NCBI RefSeq assembly: GCF_020103695.1
Contig: NZ_JAHXBF010000012.1
Location: 1 to 64,000 of the forward strand
Source: Hyalangium versicolor
GTDB lineage: Bacteria > Myxococcota > Myxococcia > Myxococcales > Myxococcaceae
Length of the DNA: 64,000 bases
Direction: 5' to 3'
Positions 10,979 to 19,683 of the stretch are shown one piece after another. The position numbers and the translations under genes are program-made. A model generated the notes under the pieces. That model did not search any database. It had not been told where the DNA came from and saw only the letters and a list, made by a program, of their open reading frames with translations. Positions within the stretch are counted from its first letter, which is position 1. Each line of letters begins with the position of its first letter.

Positions 10979-11311
10979 CTACTCCTTCAGGTGCTTGAAG
11001 GCCCCGGCGACCTCGGTCATCTTGATCTGCTTCTTGTTGCCGTAGACCTTCTTGAGGTTGTCGTCCAGGTTGATGAGCTGGCCCTGGTTCAGACCATTCT
11101 TCTTGAAGTAGTCCCAGAGCTTCTTGATCACCGCGGTGCGCGGCAGCGGCTTGTCGCCAACGACAGCGGCGAGCTCGGGCGTCGGAGTGAACTCCTTCAT
11201 GAACGCGGCGTTCGGCTTGCGCTTGGCACCACCAGCAGCCTTCTTGGCGGCGGGAGCCTTCTTCGCAGCAGCAGCAGTGGTCTTCTTCGCAGCAGCCTTC
11301 TTAGCGGCCAT
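10979..11311 (-). CDS. SWIB/MDM2-domain protein with histone-like Lys/Ala tail
   Basis: A 110-residue protein. Residues 1-35 are almost pure Lys/Ala/Thr (AAKK and PAAKK repeats), like the tail of histone H1 or bacterial Hc1 proteins. Residues about 38-108 are a SWIB domain (ELAAVVGDKPLPRTAVIKKL, then WDYFKKNGLN, KMTEVAGAFKHL). SWIB domains occur in eukaryotic chromatin remodellers and MDM2, and also in chlamydial and some other bacterial proteins. The basic tail predicts DNA binding, so a nucleoid-associated role is inferred. The gene stands alone with its own terminator. Confidence 0.92.
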   Translation of the reverse strand: MAAKKAAAKKTTAAAAKKAPAAKKAAGGAKRKPNAAFMKEFTPTPELAAVVGDKPLPRTAVIKKLWDYFKKNGLNQGQLINLDDNLKKVYGNKKQIKMTEVAGAFKHLKE

Positions 11312-11760
11312 TCTGTGTCTCCTCCCCTCCGAAGGGGACGTGGATTACGGCGTTGAACAACCTAAGCCGTGGGCGGCGTAGTAGCACGGCCCGAGCCGAA
11401 AAACAGCCCTTCCGTACGCATTCCCCTCTGAAAACCGCTCGGTGATCGCTGCCTCACACTCGAAGAAGGGGGGGTGAAGCATGGTTTTTCCCTCGGGAGA
11501 GCGGGGGTTACCCACGGGATTTTCTCGCCGCGGAACAGAGGTGACCCGCCACGTTTCTCCTCGGGCGTGCGGGGCTCCGCCGAGGGAATTCCTCTTGCCG
11601 CAGGAGCTTCTTTGGTTTTGAAGGCGGGGGCACCCACAGCCCGTGCGAGGCCCCGCGGCGCACGGCCCCCTTGCTCGCCGGCCGAGGTTGACCGGCGAAT
11701 TCCCCCCCTTCCGGCATCGTTGACACACCCGTACAGGAGTGTCAGGAAGCCGCCAGCCCC
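11312..11760. other. 449-bp divergent intergenic region with spaced TTTYYCTC motifs
   Basis: No convincing gene is present: open frames here lack ribosome-binding sites and have noncoding composition. The region is more T-rich than its neighbours. Pyrimidine tracts starting at 11485, 11520, 11554 and 11587 (TTTTTCCCTC, TTTTCTC, TTTCTCC, AATTCCTC) recur every 33-35 bp. An inverted repeat TGACAC...GTGTCA (within 11721-11745) precedes the HAD gene and overlaps a TTGACA -35-like box. It probably holds the promoters of the SWIB gene and the elb-like operon. Confidence 0.4.
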
Positions 11761-12426
11761 ATGCCCGCCAAAGCTGCCTTCTACGATGTCGACGGGACGC
11801 TCGTGAGGACGAACATCGTCCACGTCTACGCCTATTACGCCATGAACCGGGGCTCACTCCTGGGGATGGCGGGGCGGAGCCTCGGCACGGCCGCCAGCCT
11901 GCCCCTGTTCGGCGCCCTGGACTTCATCAACCGCAAGGTCTTCAACGAGTTCTTCTACCGCTATTACGAAGGTCTCTCCGAGGACCGCCTGGTCACCGTG
12001 GCCGAGGACATGTTCGAGGACGTGCTCAAGCCCGCCCTCTACGAGCAATCAAAGGATCTCATCGCCGAGGCCCGGCGCTCCGGTTGCCGCATCGTCCTCG
12101 TCACGGGAGCCCTGGACTTCACCATGCGCCCGCTCGCCCGATACCTGGGCGCCGACGAGCTCATCGCCAACAAGATGCAGTTCGTCGGCGGCAAGGCCAC
12201 TGGCAAAGTGATTCCCCCCATCATCGAGGGTGCCAACAAGGCCAACGCCATCCGGGATTACTGCGCGAAGGAGGGCCTGTCACTGGCCCACTGCCACGGG
12301 TACTCGGACAGCGCCTCGGACTACGCCATGCTGGCCATCGTCGGCCGGCCCACGGCGGTCAACCCGGACGTGCGCCTGCGCCAGTTGGCGCGCGCCTACA
12401 ACTGGCCCATCCTCGATCTGAAGTAG
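11761..12426 (+). CDS. elbB: HAD-IB family phosphatase, ElbB homologue
   Basis: A 221-residue HAD hydrolase of the SerB-like IB subfamily. Motif I is FYDVDGTLV (nucleophile Asp9, acid/base Asp11), motif II is LVTGA near residue 115, and motif IV is [12 protein letters not shown] near residue 181. A helical cap lies between motifs I and II. It is the first gene of a tight plus-strand cluster whose order (HAD phosphatase, DUF2088 protein, multidomain reductase/ligase, epimerase) matches the myxobacterial ether-lipid genes elbB-elbE as I recall them. It may dephosphorylate a lipid intermediate; that role is inferred. The assignment to elbB rests on order and family, not on a sequence search. Confidence 0.85.
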   Translation: MPAKAAFYDVDGTLVRTNIVHVYAYYAMNRGSLLGMAGRSLGTAASLPLFGALDFINRKVFNEFFYRYYEGLSEDRLVTVAEDMFEDVLKPALYEQSKDLIAEARRSGCRIVLVTGALDFTMRPLARYLGADELIANKMQFVGGKATGKVIPPIIEGANKANAIRDYCAKEGLSLAHCHGYSDSASDYAMLAIVGRPTAVNPDVRLRQLARAYNWPILDLK

Positions 12427-12441
12427 TCACGAAAAACTCCC

Positions 12442-14055
12442 ATGCGCCCCATCAAGACGCTCCAGAAGCTCTACGACGAGGAAAGTCAGGTCGTCATCAC
12501 CGAGAAGGGCAGCCCCCCGCGGGTCCTCTTCTCCGGAGAGAACTTCCTGTTGGAGGACCTGCCCGTCGGCACGCGGGTCATCTTCCCGCGGCCGCCCATG
12601 GCCGGCGTGCCCAACGTGAAGGCCGCCATCCGCTGGGCCATCAACCACCCGGAGGGCATGGACCCGCTGCACGCCCTCATGCGCCCGGGCATGAAGCTCA
12701 CCTGCGTCATCGACGACATCTCCGTGCCGCTGCCACCCATGGTCACCCCGGACGTGCGGCAGAGCATCCTCGAGGTGGTGCTGGAGCTGGCCGCCGACAG
12801 CGGCGTGGATGACATCCACCTGCTCATCGCCAACGCGCTGCACCGCCGGATGACCGAGGCGGAGATGCGGCGCATGGTGGGCCAGAAGATCTACGACGCC
12901 TACTACCCGGACCGGTACTACAACCACGACGCCGAGGATCCGGACGGCATCGTCGAGTTGGAGCGCACCAGCCAAAACGAGGTGGTGGCCGTCAACCGCC
13001 GCGTGGCGGAGAGCGATCTCATCGTCTACGTGAACGTGAACTTCGTGCCCATGAACGGCGGGCACAAGTCCATGGGCACCGGTGTGACCAACTACGCCAG
13101 CCTGCGCCACCACCACAACCCGAAGACGATCCGCGAGTCGGACAGCTACATGGAGCCGAAGGCCAGCGCGCTCTATCGGAGCAACTCGCGCATCGGCACC
13201 GTCATCGACAAGAACCTCAAGGTGTTCCACATCGAGACGACGCTGAACAACCGCATGTTCGGCGCCCCCATGGATTTCCTCGGCAAGAAGGAGGAAGACT
13301 ACACGGAGGCGGACAGGCTCAAGCTGCAGGCCACGCTCTTCGCGCTCAAGCATGCCCCGCGCGCGGCGGCCCGGAAGATCTTCAGCGCCGTGCCTGCCCC
13401 CTACGATGTAACGGGTGTCTTCGCCGGCGCCACCGAGCCGGCCCACGCCAAGACGCTGGAGATGAGCTGGAAGCAGTACTCCGTGCCGGTGGATGGGCAG
13501 AGCGACATCGTCATCTTCCCCATCCCCTTCATCTCGCCCTACAGCGTCAACTCCATTCTCAACCCGCTGCTGCTGCAGGTGATGGGGCTGGGCTACTTCT
13601 TCAACCTGAACCGCGGCATCCCCCTGGTGAAGAAGGGCGGCGTGCTCATCCTCCTGCACCCGGCGTTCGACGAGTTCGATCCCGTGCAGCACCCCAGCTA
13701 CATCGAGTTCTTCAACCGGCTGCTGCCGGAGACGCGGGACTCCATGAAGCTGGAGCACAAGTACGAGCGCGAGTTCGCGGAGAACCCCTCGTACGTGCAC
13801 CTGTACCGCAAGGGCAACGCCTACCACGGCGTGCACCCCTTCTACATGTGGTACTGGGGCGAGAACGGCCGCCAGCACGTGGGCAAGGTCATCGTCGCCG
13901 GTGCCGAGAACAACCACGTGCCCGAGCTGCTCGGCTGGGACCGGACGGACACCCTCACCGAGGCCATTGAAGAGGCCCGGGGCTTCATGGGCCGCTCCGC
14001 CACCATCAGCCTGCTGCGCATCGCGCCCACCCTGCTCGCGGACGTCAAGCTCTGA
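12442..14055 (+). CDS. elbC: LarA-like DUF2088 protein, ElbC homologue
   Basis: A 537-residue protein with an N-terminal lactate-racemase-like (DUF2088) fold: CVIDDISVPLPP near residue 90, then ANALHRRM and GHKSMGTGVTNY. LarA racemases use a nickel-pincer cofactor, but this protein is longer than LarA (about 420 residues) and its substrate is unknown. It starts 15 nt after elbB with no clear Shine-Dalgarno sequence. Its place inside the ether-lipid-type cluster suggests an activity on a lipid or glycerol-derived intermediate, not lactate. Cytoplasmic: no signal or membrane helix. Confidence 0.8.
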   Translation: MRPIKTLQKLYDEESQVVITEKGSPPRVLFSGENFLLEDLPVGTRVIFPRPPMAGVPNVKAAIRWAINHPEGMDPLHALMRPGMKLTCVIDDISVPLPPMVTPDVRQSILEVVLELAADSGVDDIHLLIANALHRRMTEAEMRRMVGQKIYDAYYPDRYYNHDAEDPDGIVELERTSQNEVVAVNRRVAESDLIVYVNVNFVPMNGGHKSMGTGVTNYASLRHHHNPKTIRESDSYMEPKASALYRSNSRIGTVIDKNLKVFHIETTLNNRMFGAPMDFLGKKEEDYTEADRLKLQATLFALKHAPRAAARKIFSAVPAPYDVTGVFAGATEPAHAKTLEMSWKQYSVPVDGQSDIVIFPIPFISPYSVNSILNPLLLQVMGLGYFFNLNRGIPLVKKGGVLILLHPAFDEFDPVQHPSYIEFFNRLLPETRDSMKLEHKYEREFAENPSYVHLYRKGNAYHGVHPFYMWYWGENGRQHVGKVIVAGAENNHVPELLGWDRTDTLTEAIEEARGFMGRSATISLLRIAPTLLADVKL

Positions 14056-14093
14056 GCCGCTCCGAGCCACGTCCCGCGGAGCCCGAGTTGCAC

Positions 14094-17000
14094 ATGACTC
14101 AGCTGCCTGAACTGAACGTCTCCCAGATCTTCACCGGCAAGCGCCTTCTCTTCGCCGGCTCCACCGGCTTCGTGGGGAAGGTCACCCTGAGCATGCTCCT
14201 GACCCACTACGGCCAGGAGCTGGACAAGCTCTACGTGCTCGTGCGCAAGGGCAGCGCCGCCTCCGCCGAGCGCCGCTTCTTCGACAAGGTCGCCCCCAGC
14301 GAGCCCTTCCAGCCGCTGCGGGATGCCCTCGGCGAGGAAGGTGCCCTCGAGTTCCTCCGCAAGAAGTGCGAGATCCTCGACGGCGACATCACCGATCCCC
14401 TCATGGGGGTAGAGCCCGCCCAGGCCGACGCGCTCACCGGCAAGGTGGCCGCCATCATCAACTGCGCGGGACTGGTGTCCTTCAACCCCTCTCTGGAGGT
14501 GGGCCTCAACGTCAACACCCTCGGGGTGAAGAACGCGGTGGAGCTGGCGCTCAAGTGGAACGCGCCGCTCATCCACATGTCCACCGCCTTCGTCGCGGGC
14601 AACCGCAGCGGACTCGTCTTCGAGGACGAGGAGGTGCTCGGCTACTTCCCCAAGCGCGACGAGATGGATGGCCGCGACTTCAGCCTGGAGCAGGAGCTGA
14701 AGGATGCCGAGCGCATCGTCGCCCGGCTGCGTGAGCAGGCGGATGACAAGGCGCTCACGTCCATCTTCCGGAAGAAGGCGCTGGACCGGCTGGAGGAGGA
14801 GGGCCGGGACGCCTCGGACGAGAAGACGCTGCGCCTGGCCGTGGGCCGCGAGCGCAAGCTGTGGCTGTCCGGTGAGCTGGTGCGCGCCGGCATGGAGCGC
14901 GCCAAGCACTGGGGCTGGCCCAACACGTACACGTACGCCAAGAGCCTGGGCGAGCAGGTGCTGGCCGCCACGCCAGGCCTCCGCTACTCCATCGTCCGCC
15001 CCTCTATCGTCGAGAGCGCGCAGCACTTCCCCTTCCCCGGGTGGAACGAGGGCTTCACCACCTCCGCGCCGCTGGCGTTCGCCGGCCTCAAGGGCCAGCG
15101 CAGCATCCCCGCCGGGGAGCGCACCATCTTGGATACCGTCCCCGTGGACCATGTGGCCGGTGCCACCATCGGCATCACGGCCCACTCGCTCACCGTGGAG
15201 GAGCGGCGCGTCTACCATATGGCTTCGGGGGACCTGAATCCCTTCTACGCCAGCCGCTCCGTGGAGTTGGTGGGCCTGTACCGCCGCCGCTACTACCGCA
15301 ACAAGGAGACGGGCAACGCGCTGATGAACAAGGTGCGCTCGCGCGTGGAGCCCGTGCCCGTGTCGCGCCAGCAGTTCGAAAGCTTCAGCGCCCCGGCCTT
15401 CATCCAGGGCGTGAAGCTGCTCAAGAAGGTCATCGACGAGGTGCGGCCCAAGTGGGGCGCGCCCTCGGTGCAGGCCCTGCTGGATCGCGCGCAGGTGAAG
15501 CTGGATGACGTGTCCGAGCAGGCCGCCAGCCTGTCCGCCATGATCGATCTGTTCCTCCCCTTCATCTGGGAGAACCGATACGTCTTCCGCTGCGACAACA
15601 CGCGATCGATCTACACGCGCATGGCGCACTCGGACCGGGTGAAGATCCCCTGGGATCCGGAGCACATCGACTGGCGCACGTACTGGCTGGAGACGCACCT
15701 GCCCGGCCTGGAGAAGTGGGTGTTCCCCGGGCTCGAGGAGGAGACCCAGCGGCGCACCGTCATCCCCGCGCACCGCGATCTGCTGGAGCTGTTCGAGGCC
15801 TCGGTGCACTCGTGGCGCCACCGGGTGGCCTTCCGCATGTTCGCCGGGGAGAAGGAAGAGCGCTTCACCTACGGCGAGGTGCACCGCTACGCGGCCCGCG
15901 TGGGCAGTGCGCTCTTGCGCGCCGGCGTGAAGCACGGAGACCGGGTGCTGCTGGTGTCGGAGAACCGGCCCGAGTGGGCCATCTCCTACTTCGGCATCCT
16001 GCGCGCGGGCGCCACCGTGGTGCCCGTGGATCCGGGGCTCAGCGAAGCGGAGGTGGTCAACATCTCCCGCCGCGCCGAGGCCAAGGTGTGCCTCATCTCC
16101 GAGCAGGCCATGGAGGAGGACTTCCCGAACCTCGTCGGCGCGCTGACGACCGCCGAGAAGCCCACGCAGGTGCTCAGCCTAGCCGAGGCCATGTCCGGAG
16201 ATCCGGCGTACCCGGATCGCATCGGTCCGGTGCGCAAGACGGCGGCCGCGGATGACGTGGCCAGCCTCATCTTCACCTCGGGCACCACGGGCACGCCCAA
16301 GGGCGTGATGCTGACGCACCGCAACTTCGCCGCTCTGGTGGCGAAGCTGGCAGGCGCGTTCAACATCGGCGTGGGAGACGGACTGGTCTCCGTGCTACCG
16401 CTGCACCACACGTTCGAGTTCTCCGCCGGGTTCCTCACACCGTTCTCTCGTGGCGCGGAGATCACCTATATCGACGAGCTGACGGCGGACCGGCTCGGCG
16501 AGGTGTTCGAGACGGGCCGCGTCACGGCGATGGTCGGCGTGCCGGCGCTGTGGCAGCTGCTGCACCGGAAGATCACCCAGGAGATGGCCAGCCGTCCTCC
16601 GGTGGTGGAGCAGGCCATCAAGGCGCTCATGGCTTCTCACGGGGAGCTGCGCAACCGCAGCTCGGTGAACCTGGGCAAGCTGCTGTTCTGGCCGGTGCAC
16701 CGCAAGTTCGGTGGGAAGGTGAAGTTCCTGGTGTCAGGCGGCTCGGCGCTGCCGGATGACGTGCACAAGGCCTTCCACGCGCTGGGCTTCAACATCACCG
16801 AAGGCTATGGCCTCACCGAGGCCGCGCCGGTGCTCAGCGTGGCCGAGCCCACCAACAAGCGCCAGCCGGGCACGGTGGGCAAGCCGCTGCCGGGCATCGA
16901 GATCCGCATCGATCAGCCGGACAACGATGGCATCGGCGAGGTGCTGGCCAAGGGCCCCAACATCATGGCGGGCTACTTCGGGGACCGAGAGGCCACCGAG

Positions 17001-18509
17001 GCCGTCATCAAGGAAGGCTGGCTGCACACCGGAGACCTCGGGCGGCTGGACGCCGAGGGCCGGCTGTACCTGGTGGGCCGACAGAAGGACGTGATCATCG
17101 ATGCCAACGGGAAGAACGTGTACCCGGATGAGCTCGAGGATCTGTACGGCGTCCACACGCACGTCAAGGAGCTGTCCATCGTCGGCCTTCCGGAGGACGG
17201 CGGGGGCGAGAAGGTCGCCTGCCTGTGCGTGCCGGACTACAAGGAGCGCCCGCGCGAGGAGGTCCGCCGCGAGTTGGAGGAGCACTTCCGCAACGTGAGC
17301 GCGGACATGCCCTTCTACCGGCGGGTGAAGGTGCTGCGCTTCTGGGATGGAGAGCTGCCCCGCACCTCCACGCGCAAGGTGAAGCGCAAGCTGGTGGTGG
17401 AGGAGCTCAAGCGCCTGGAGCGCCTGGCCTCCACGGGCGAGAAGGCTCGCGAGCGGGTGACGCACCCAAGCACCGGTGGCGTGAGCGACTGGCTCTACCC
17501 ACTCATCGCCGAGGTGGTGAATCGGCCGGTGACGGACGTGCGGCCGGATGCGCGGCTCTCGGTGGACCTGGGCTTCGACTCGCTGATGCTGACGGAGCTC
17601 TCGGTAGCGCTGGAGCAGGCCGGCGTGCCGCTGCCCGCGGTGAATGATCTGACGCAGGTGCAGACGGTGGAGGACCTGCGCAAGGTGATCGTCGCCTCCG
17701 GGCGGCGGCCGGCGGCGGAGGCTCGGGCGAAGGAGATCTCCGAGGACCACAAGCGCTCCGAAGAGATGGAGATCCCCGTGCCGGAGGTGGTGGCGAACGT
17801 GGGCCGGCAGCTTCTGACATTCGGGCAGAAGGTGCTGTACGGCGGCATGTTCGACGTGAAGGTGACGGGCAAGCAGTTCGTTCCGCAGAACCGGAACTTC
17901 CTCGTCATCGCCAACCACGCCAGCCACCTGGACGCGGGCCTCATCCGCACGGTGCTGGAGGAGCAGGGCCGCAAGACGGTGGCGCTGGCGGCTCGGGACT
18001 ACTTCTTCGACACGGCGCTCAAGCGGGCCTACTTCGAGAACTTCACGGATCTGATCCCCATGGATCGCCACGGAAGCCTGCGCGAGTCGCTGCGGCTTGC
18101 GGGCGAGTCTCTGCGCATGGGCTACAACCTGCTCATCTTCCCGGAGGGGACGCGCTCGACCACTGGGGAGCTGCTGGAGTTCAAGCCGACGCTGGGCTTC
18201 CTGGCGCTCACGTATGAGGTGGACGTGCTGCCGCTCTACCTCAAGGGCACCTTCGAGGCGCTGCCCAAGGGCACCATGTTCCCGAAGTCCAAGGAGCTGG
18301 AGGTGCACATCGGCCCGGCGCTGCGGTACGGGGATCTGCGGACGAAGACGCAGGGCATGGCGCGCTCGGAGAGCTACCGGTACGCCACGCGGCTGGCCGA
18401 GGAGGCCGTGAAGGCGCTGAGGGCCGGCCGGGTGCTGAACCTGGATGCGGCAGCGACGACGGAGGAGCAGCGGCGAGCGCTGGGCTCCAGGGGAGGGCAA
18501 GACGCGTGA
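14094..18509 (+). CDS. elbD: Multidomain fatty-acyl reductase/acyl ligase/ACP/acyltransferase, ElbD homologue
   Basis: A 1471-residue fusion. Residues 1-480: NAD-binding fatty acyl-CoA reductase (FAGSTGFVGK near 15-25; YAKSLGE active-site Tyr/Lys near 283). Residues 560-1090: AMP-dependent acyl ligase (FTSGTTGTPKG near 727; GYGLTEAAP; YLVGRQKDVII). Residues 1120-1210: acyl carrier protein (LGFDSLMLTEL, phosphopantetheine Ser near 1162). Residues 1230-1450: PlsC-type acyltransferase (NHASHLD near 1275; FPEGTRS near 1352). This architecture is that of myxobacterial ElbD, needed for ether lipids that act in fruiting and sporulation in Myxococcus xanthus. A TTG 6 nt upstream (14088) is an alternative start and is better spaced from GGAG. 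Confidence 0.93.
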   Translation: MTQLPELNVSQIFTGKRLLFAGSTGFVGKVTLSMLLTHYGQELDKLYVLVRKGSAASAERRFFDKVAPSEPFQPLRDALGEEGALEFLRKKCEILDGDITDPLMGVEPAQADALTGKVAAIINCAGLVSFNPSLEVGLNVNTLGVKNAVELALKWNAPLIHMSTAFVAGNRSGLVFEDEEVLGYFPKRDEMDGRDFSLEQELKDAERIVARLREQADDKALTSIFRKKALDRLEEEGRDASDEKTLRLAVGRERKLWLSGELVRAGMERAKHWGWPNTYTYAKSLGEQVLAATPGLRYSIVRPSIVESAQHFPFPGWNEGFTTSAPLAFAGLKGQRSIPAGERTILDTVPVDHVAGATIGITAHSLTVEERRVYHMASGDLNPFYASRSVELVGLYRRRYYRNKETGNALMNKVRSRVEPVPVSRQQFESFSAPAFIQGVKLLKKVIDEVRPKWGAPSVQALLDRAQVKLDDVSEQAASLSAMIDLFLPFIWENRYVFRCDNTRSIYTRMAHSDRVKIPWDPEHIDWRTYWLETHLPGLEKWVFPGLEEETQRRTVIPAHRDLLELFEASVHSWRHRVAFRMFAGEKEERFTYGEVHRYAARVGSALLRAGVKHGDRVLLVSENRPEWAISYFGILRAGATVVPVDPGLSEAEVVNISRRAEAKVCLISEQAMEEDFPNLVGALTTAEKPTQVLSLAEAMSGDPAYPDRIGPVRKTAAADDVASLIFTSGTTGTPKGVMLTHRNFAALVAKLAGAFNIGVGDGLVSVLPLHHTFEFSAGFLTPFSRGAEITYIDELTADRLGEVFETGRVTAMVGVPALWQLLHRKITQEMASRPPVVEQAIKALMASHGELRNRSSVNLGKLLFWPVHRKFGGKVKFLVSGGSALPDDVHKAFHALGFNITEGYGLTEAAPVLSVAEPTNKRQPGTVGKPLPGIEIRIDQPDNDGIGEVLAKGPNIMAGYFGDREATEAVIKEGWLHTGDLGRLDAEGRLYLVGRQKDVIIDANGKNVYPDELEDLYGVHTHVKELSIVGLPEDGGGEKVACLCVPDYKERPREEVRRELEEHFRNVSADMPFYRRVKVLRFWDGELPRTSTRKVKRKLVVEELKRLERLASTGEKARERVTHPSTGGVSDWLYPLIAEVVNRPVTDVRPDARLSVDLGFDSLMLTELSVALEQAGVPLPAVNDLTQVQTVEDLRKVIVASGRRPAAEARAKEISEDHKRSEEMEIPVPEVVANVGRQLLTFGQKVLYGGMFDVKVTGKQFVPQNRNFLVIANHASHLDAGLIRTVLEEQGRKTVALAARDYFFDTALKRAYFENFTDLIPMDRHGSLRESLRLAGESLRMGYNLLIFPEGTRSTTGELLEFKPTLGFLALTYEVDVLPLYLKGTFEALPKGTMFPKSKELEVHIGPALRYGDLRTKTQGMARSESYRYATRLAEEAVKALRAGRVLNLDAAATTEEQRRALGSRGGQDA

Positions 18510-19534
18510 AGCTGCTCGTGACGGGAGGCACTGGATTCCTGGGCACGCACCTGGTGCCCAAGCTGGTCGATGCGGGCCATGAGGTGCGGCTGATCGGCCG
18601 GACAAAGCCCGTGGCGCAGGGGTTGGCTCGGGCGGAGTTCATCCACGGGGACCTGAAGAACCGCGAGACGGTGCGCCGGGCGCTGGAGGGCGTGGAGGCC
18701 GTCTATCACCTGGCGGGGCTGGTCTCGTTCCAGGATAAAGACGCACGGAAGATGTACGAGCTGCACGTGAACGCCACGCGCGAGCTGCTGCGGGACGTTC
18801 GCGAGGCGGGGGTGAAGCGGCTGATCCTCGCGTCGACGTCGGGGACGATCTGCGTATCCAAGGAGGAGCGGGTCGGCACCGAGGAGGACGACTACCCGAT
18901 CACCCTGGTGGGGCGGTGGCCGTACTACCTGTCGAAGATCTACGAAGAGAAGATGGCGCTGGAGTACTGCCGGAAGAACTCGATTCCGCTGGTGGTGCTC
19001 AACCCGAGCCTGCTGATGGGACCTGGGGATGACCGGCTGTCCTCGACGTGGATGATAGTGAAGTTCCTGAATGGGGAGATCCCGGTGATGCCGGGAGGCG
19101 GCATGTCCTTCGTGGATGCTCGGGACGCGGCGGATGCGTTCCTCAACGCGCTGACGCGCGGGGAGCTGTACGGCCGTCACCTGATGGGCGTGAACATGTC
19201 GATGGGGGACTTCTTCGACAGGCTCGAGCGGCTGACGGGAGTGTCGGCGCCGCGGATGCGGCTGCACTCGCAGGTGAATGTGATGGGGGCGAAGCTGCTG
19301 GAGCGGTGGGCGAAGTTCCGAGGCATGAAGCCGACGCTGGATCCGCAGGAAGTGGATATCGGCGAGCACTTCTTCTACGTGGACACCACGAAGGCGGAGC
19401 GCGAGCTGGGCTTCGTGGCGAGGGATCCGCACGCGACGCTGCACGACACGGTGCAATACATCTACACGAAGATGCCGCCGCAGAATCTGCCAGGCATCAA
19501 GGGCCAGCTCGCGGAGAAGCGCGAGGGCACCTGA
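18506..19534 (+). CDS. elbE: NAD-dependent epimerase/dehydratase, ElbE homologue
   Basis: A 342-residue extended SDR. The Rossmann motif VTGGTGFLGTHLV opens the protein, STSGT holds the catalytic Ser/Thr near residue 111, and YYLSKIYEEK gives the YxxxK pair near 140-144. The GTG start overlaps the elbD stop by 4 nt and has GGGAGGG upstream, so it is translationally coupled. It is likely a reductase or epimerase acting on the same lipid pathway as elbD. It resembles the 3-beta-HSD-like branch of extended SDRs; substrate unproven. Confidence 0.9.
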   Translation: MKLLVTGGTGFLGTHLVPKLVDAGHEVRLIGRTKPVAQGLARAEFIHGDLKNRETVRRALEGVEAVYHLAGLVSFQDKDARKMYELHVNATRELLRDVREAGVKRLILASTSGTICVSKEERVGTEEDDYPITLVGRWPYYLSKIYEEKMALEYCRKNSIPLVVLNPSLLMGPGDDRLSSTWMIVKFLNGEIPVMPGGGMSFVDARDAADAFLNALTRGELYGRHLMGVNMSMGDFFDRLERLTGVSAPRMRLHSQVNVMGAKLLERWAKFRGMKPTLDPQEVDIGEHFFYVDTTKAERELGFVARDPHATLHDTVQYIYTKMPPQNLPGIKGQLAEKREGT

Positions 19535-19683
19535 GCTTCATGCAGCACGTACAGCAACGTACGGCCTGGAAAACGGGCACCAGAAGGGGCACGGTGGTAA
19601 AATTCCGGCCAGTAAACCCAAAGCGTCCTCTTTGAAAGACGACTCGCTGAGCTGCGGTTTCCTCTGTCCCAGTCTCTTGCCCC

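Noticed and set aside
9680-11356. 558-codon plus-strand open frame
   Set aside because: Antisense to treY and the SWIB gene; no ribosome-binding site and unnatural composition.
11474-11806. 110-codon plus-strand open frame before the HAD gene
   Set aside because: No ribosome-binding site; composition follows the noncoding intergenic region and it runs into the HAD gene in another frame.
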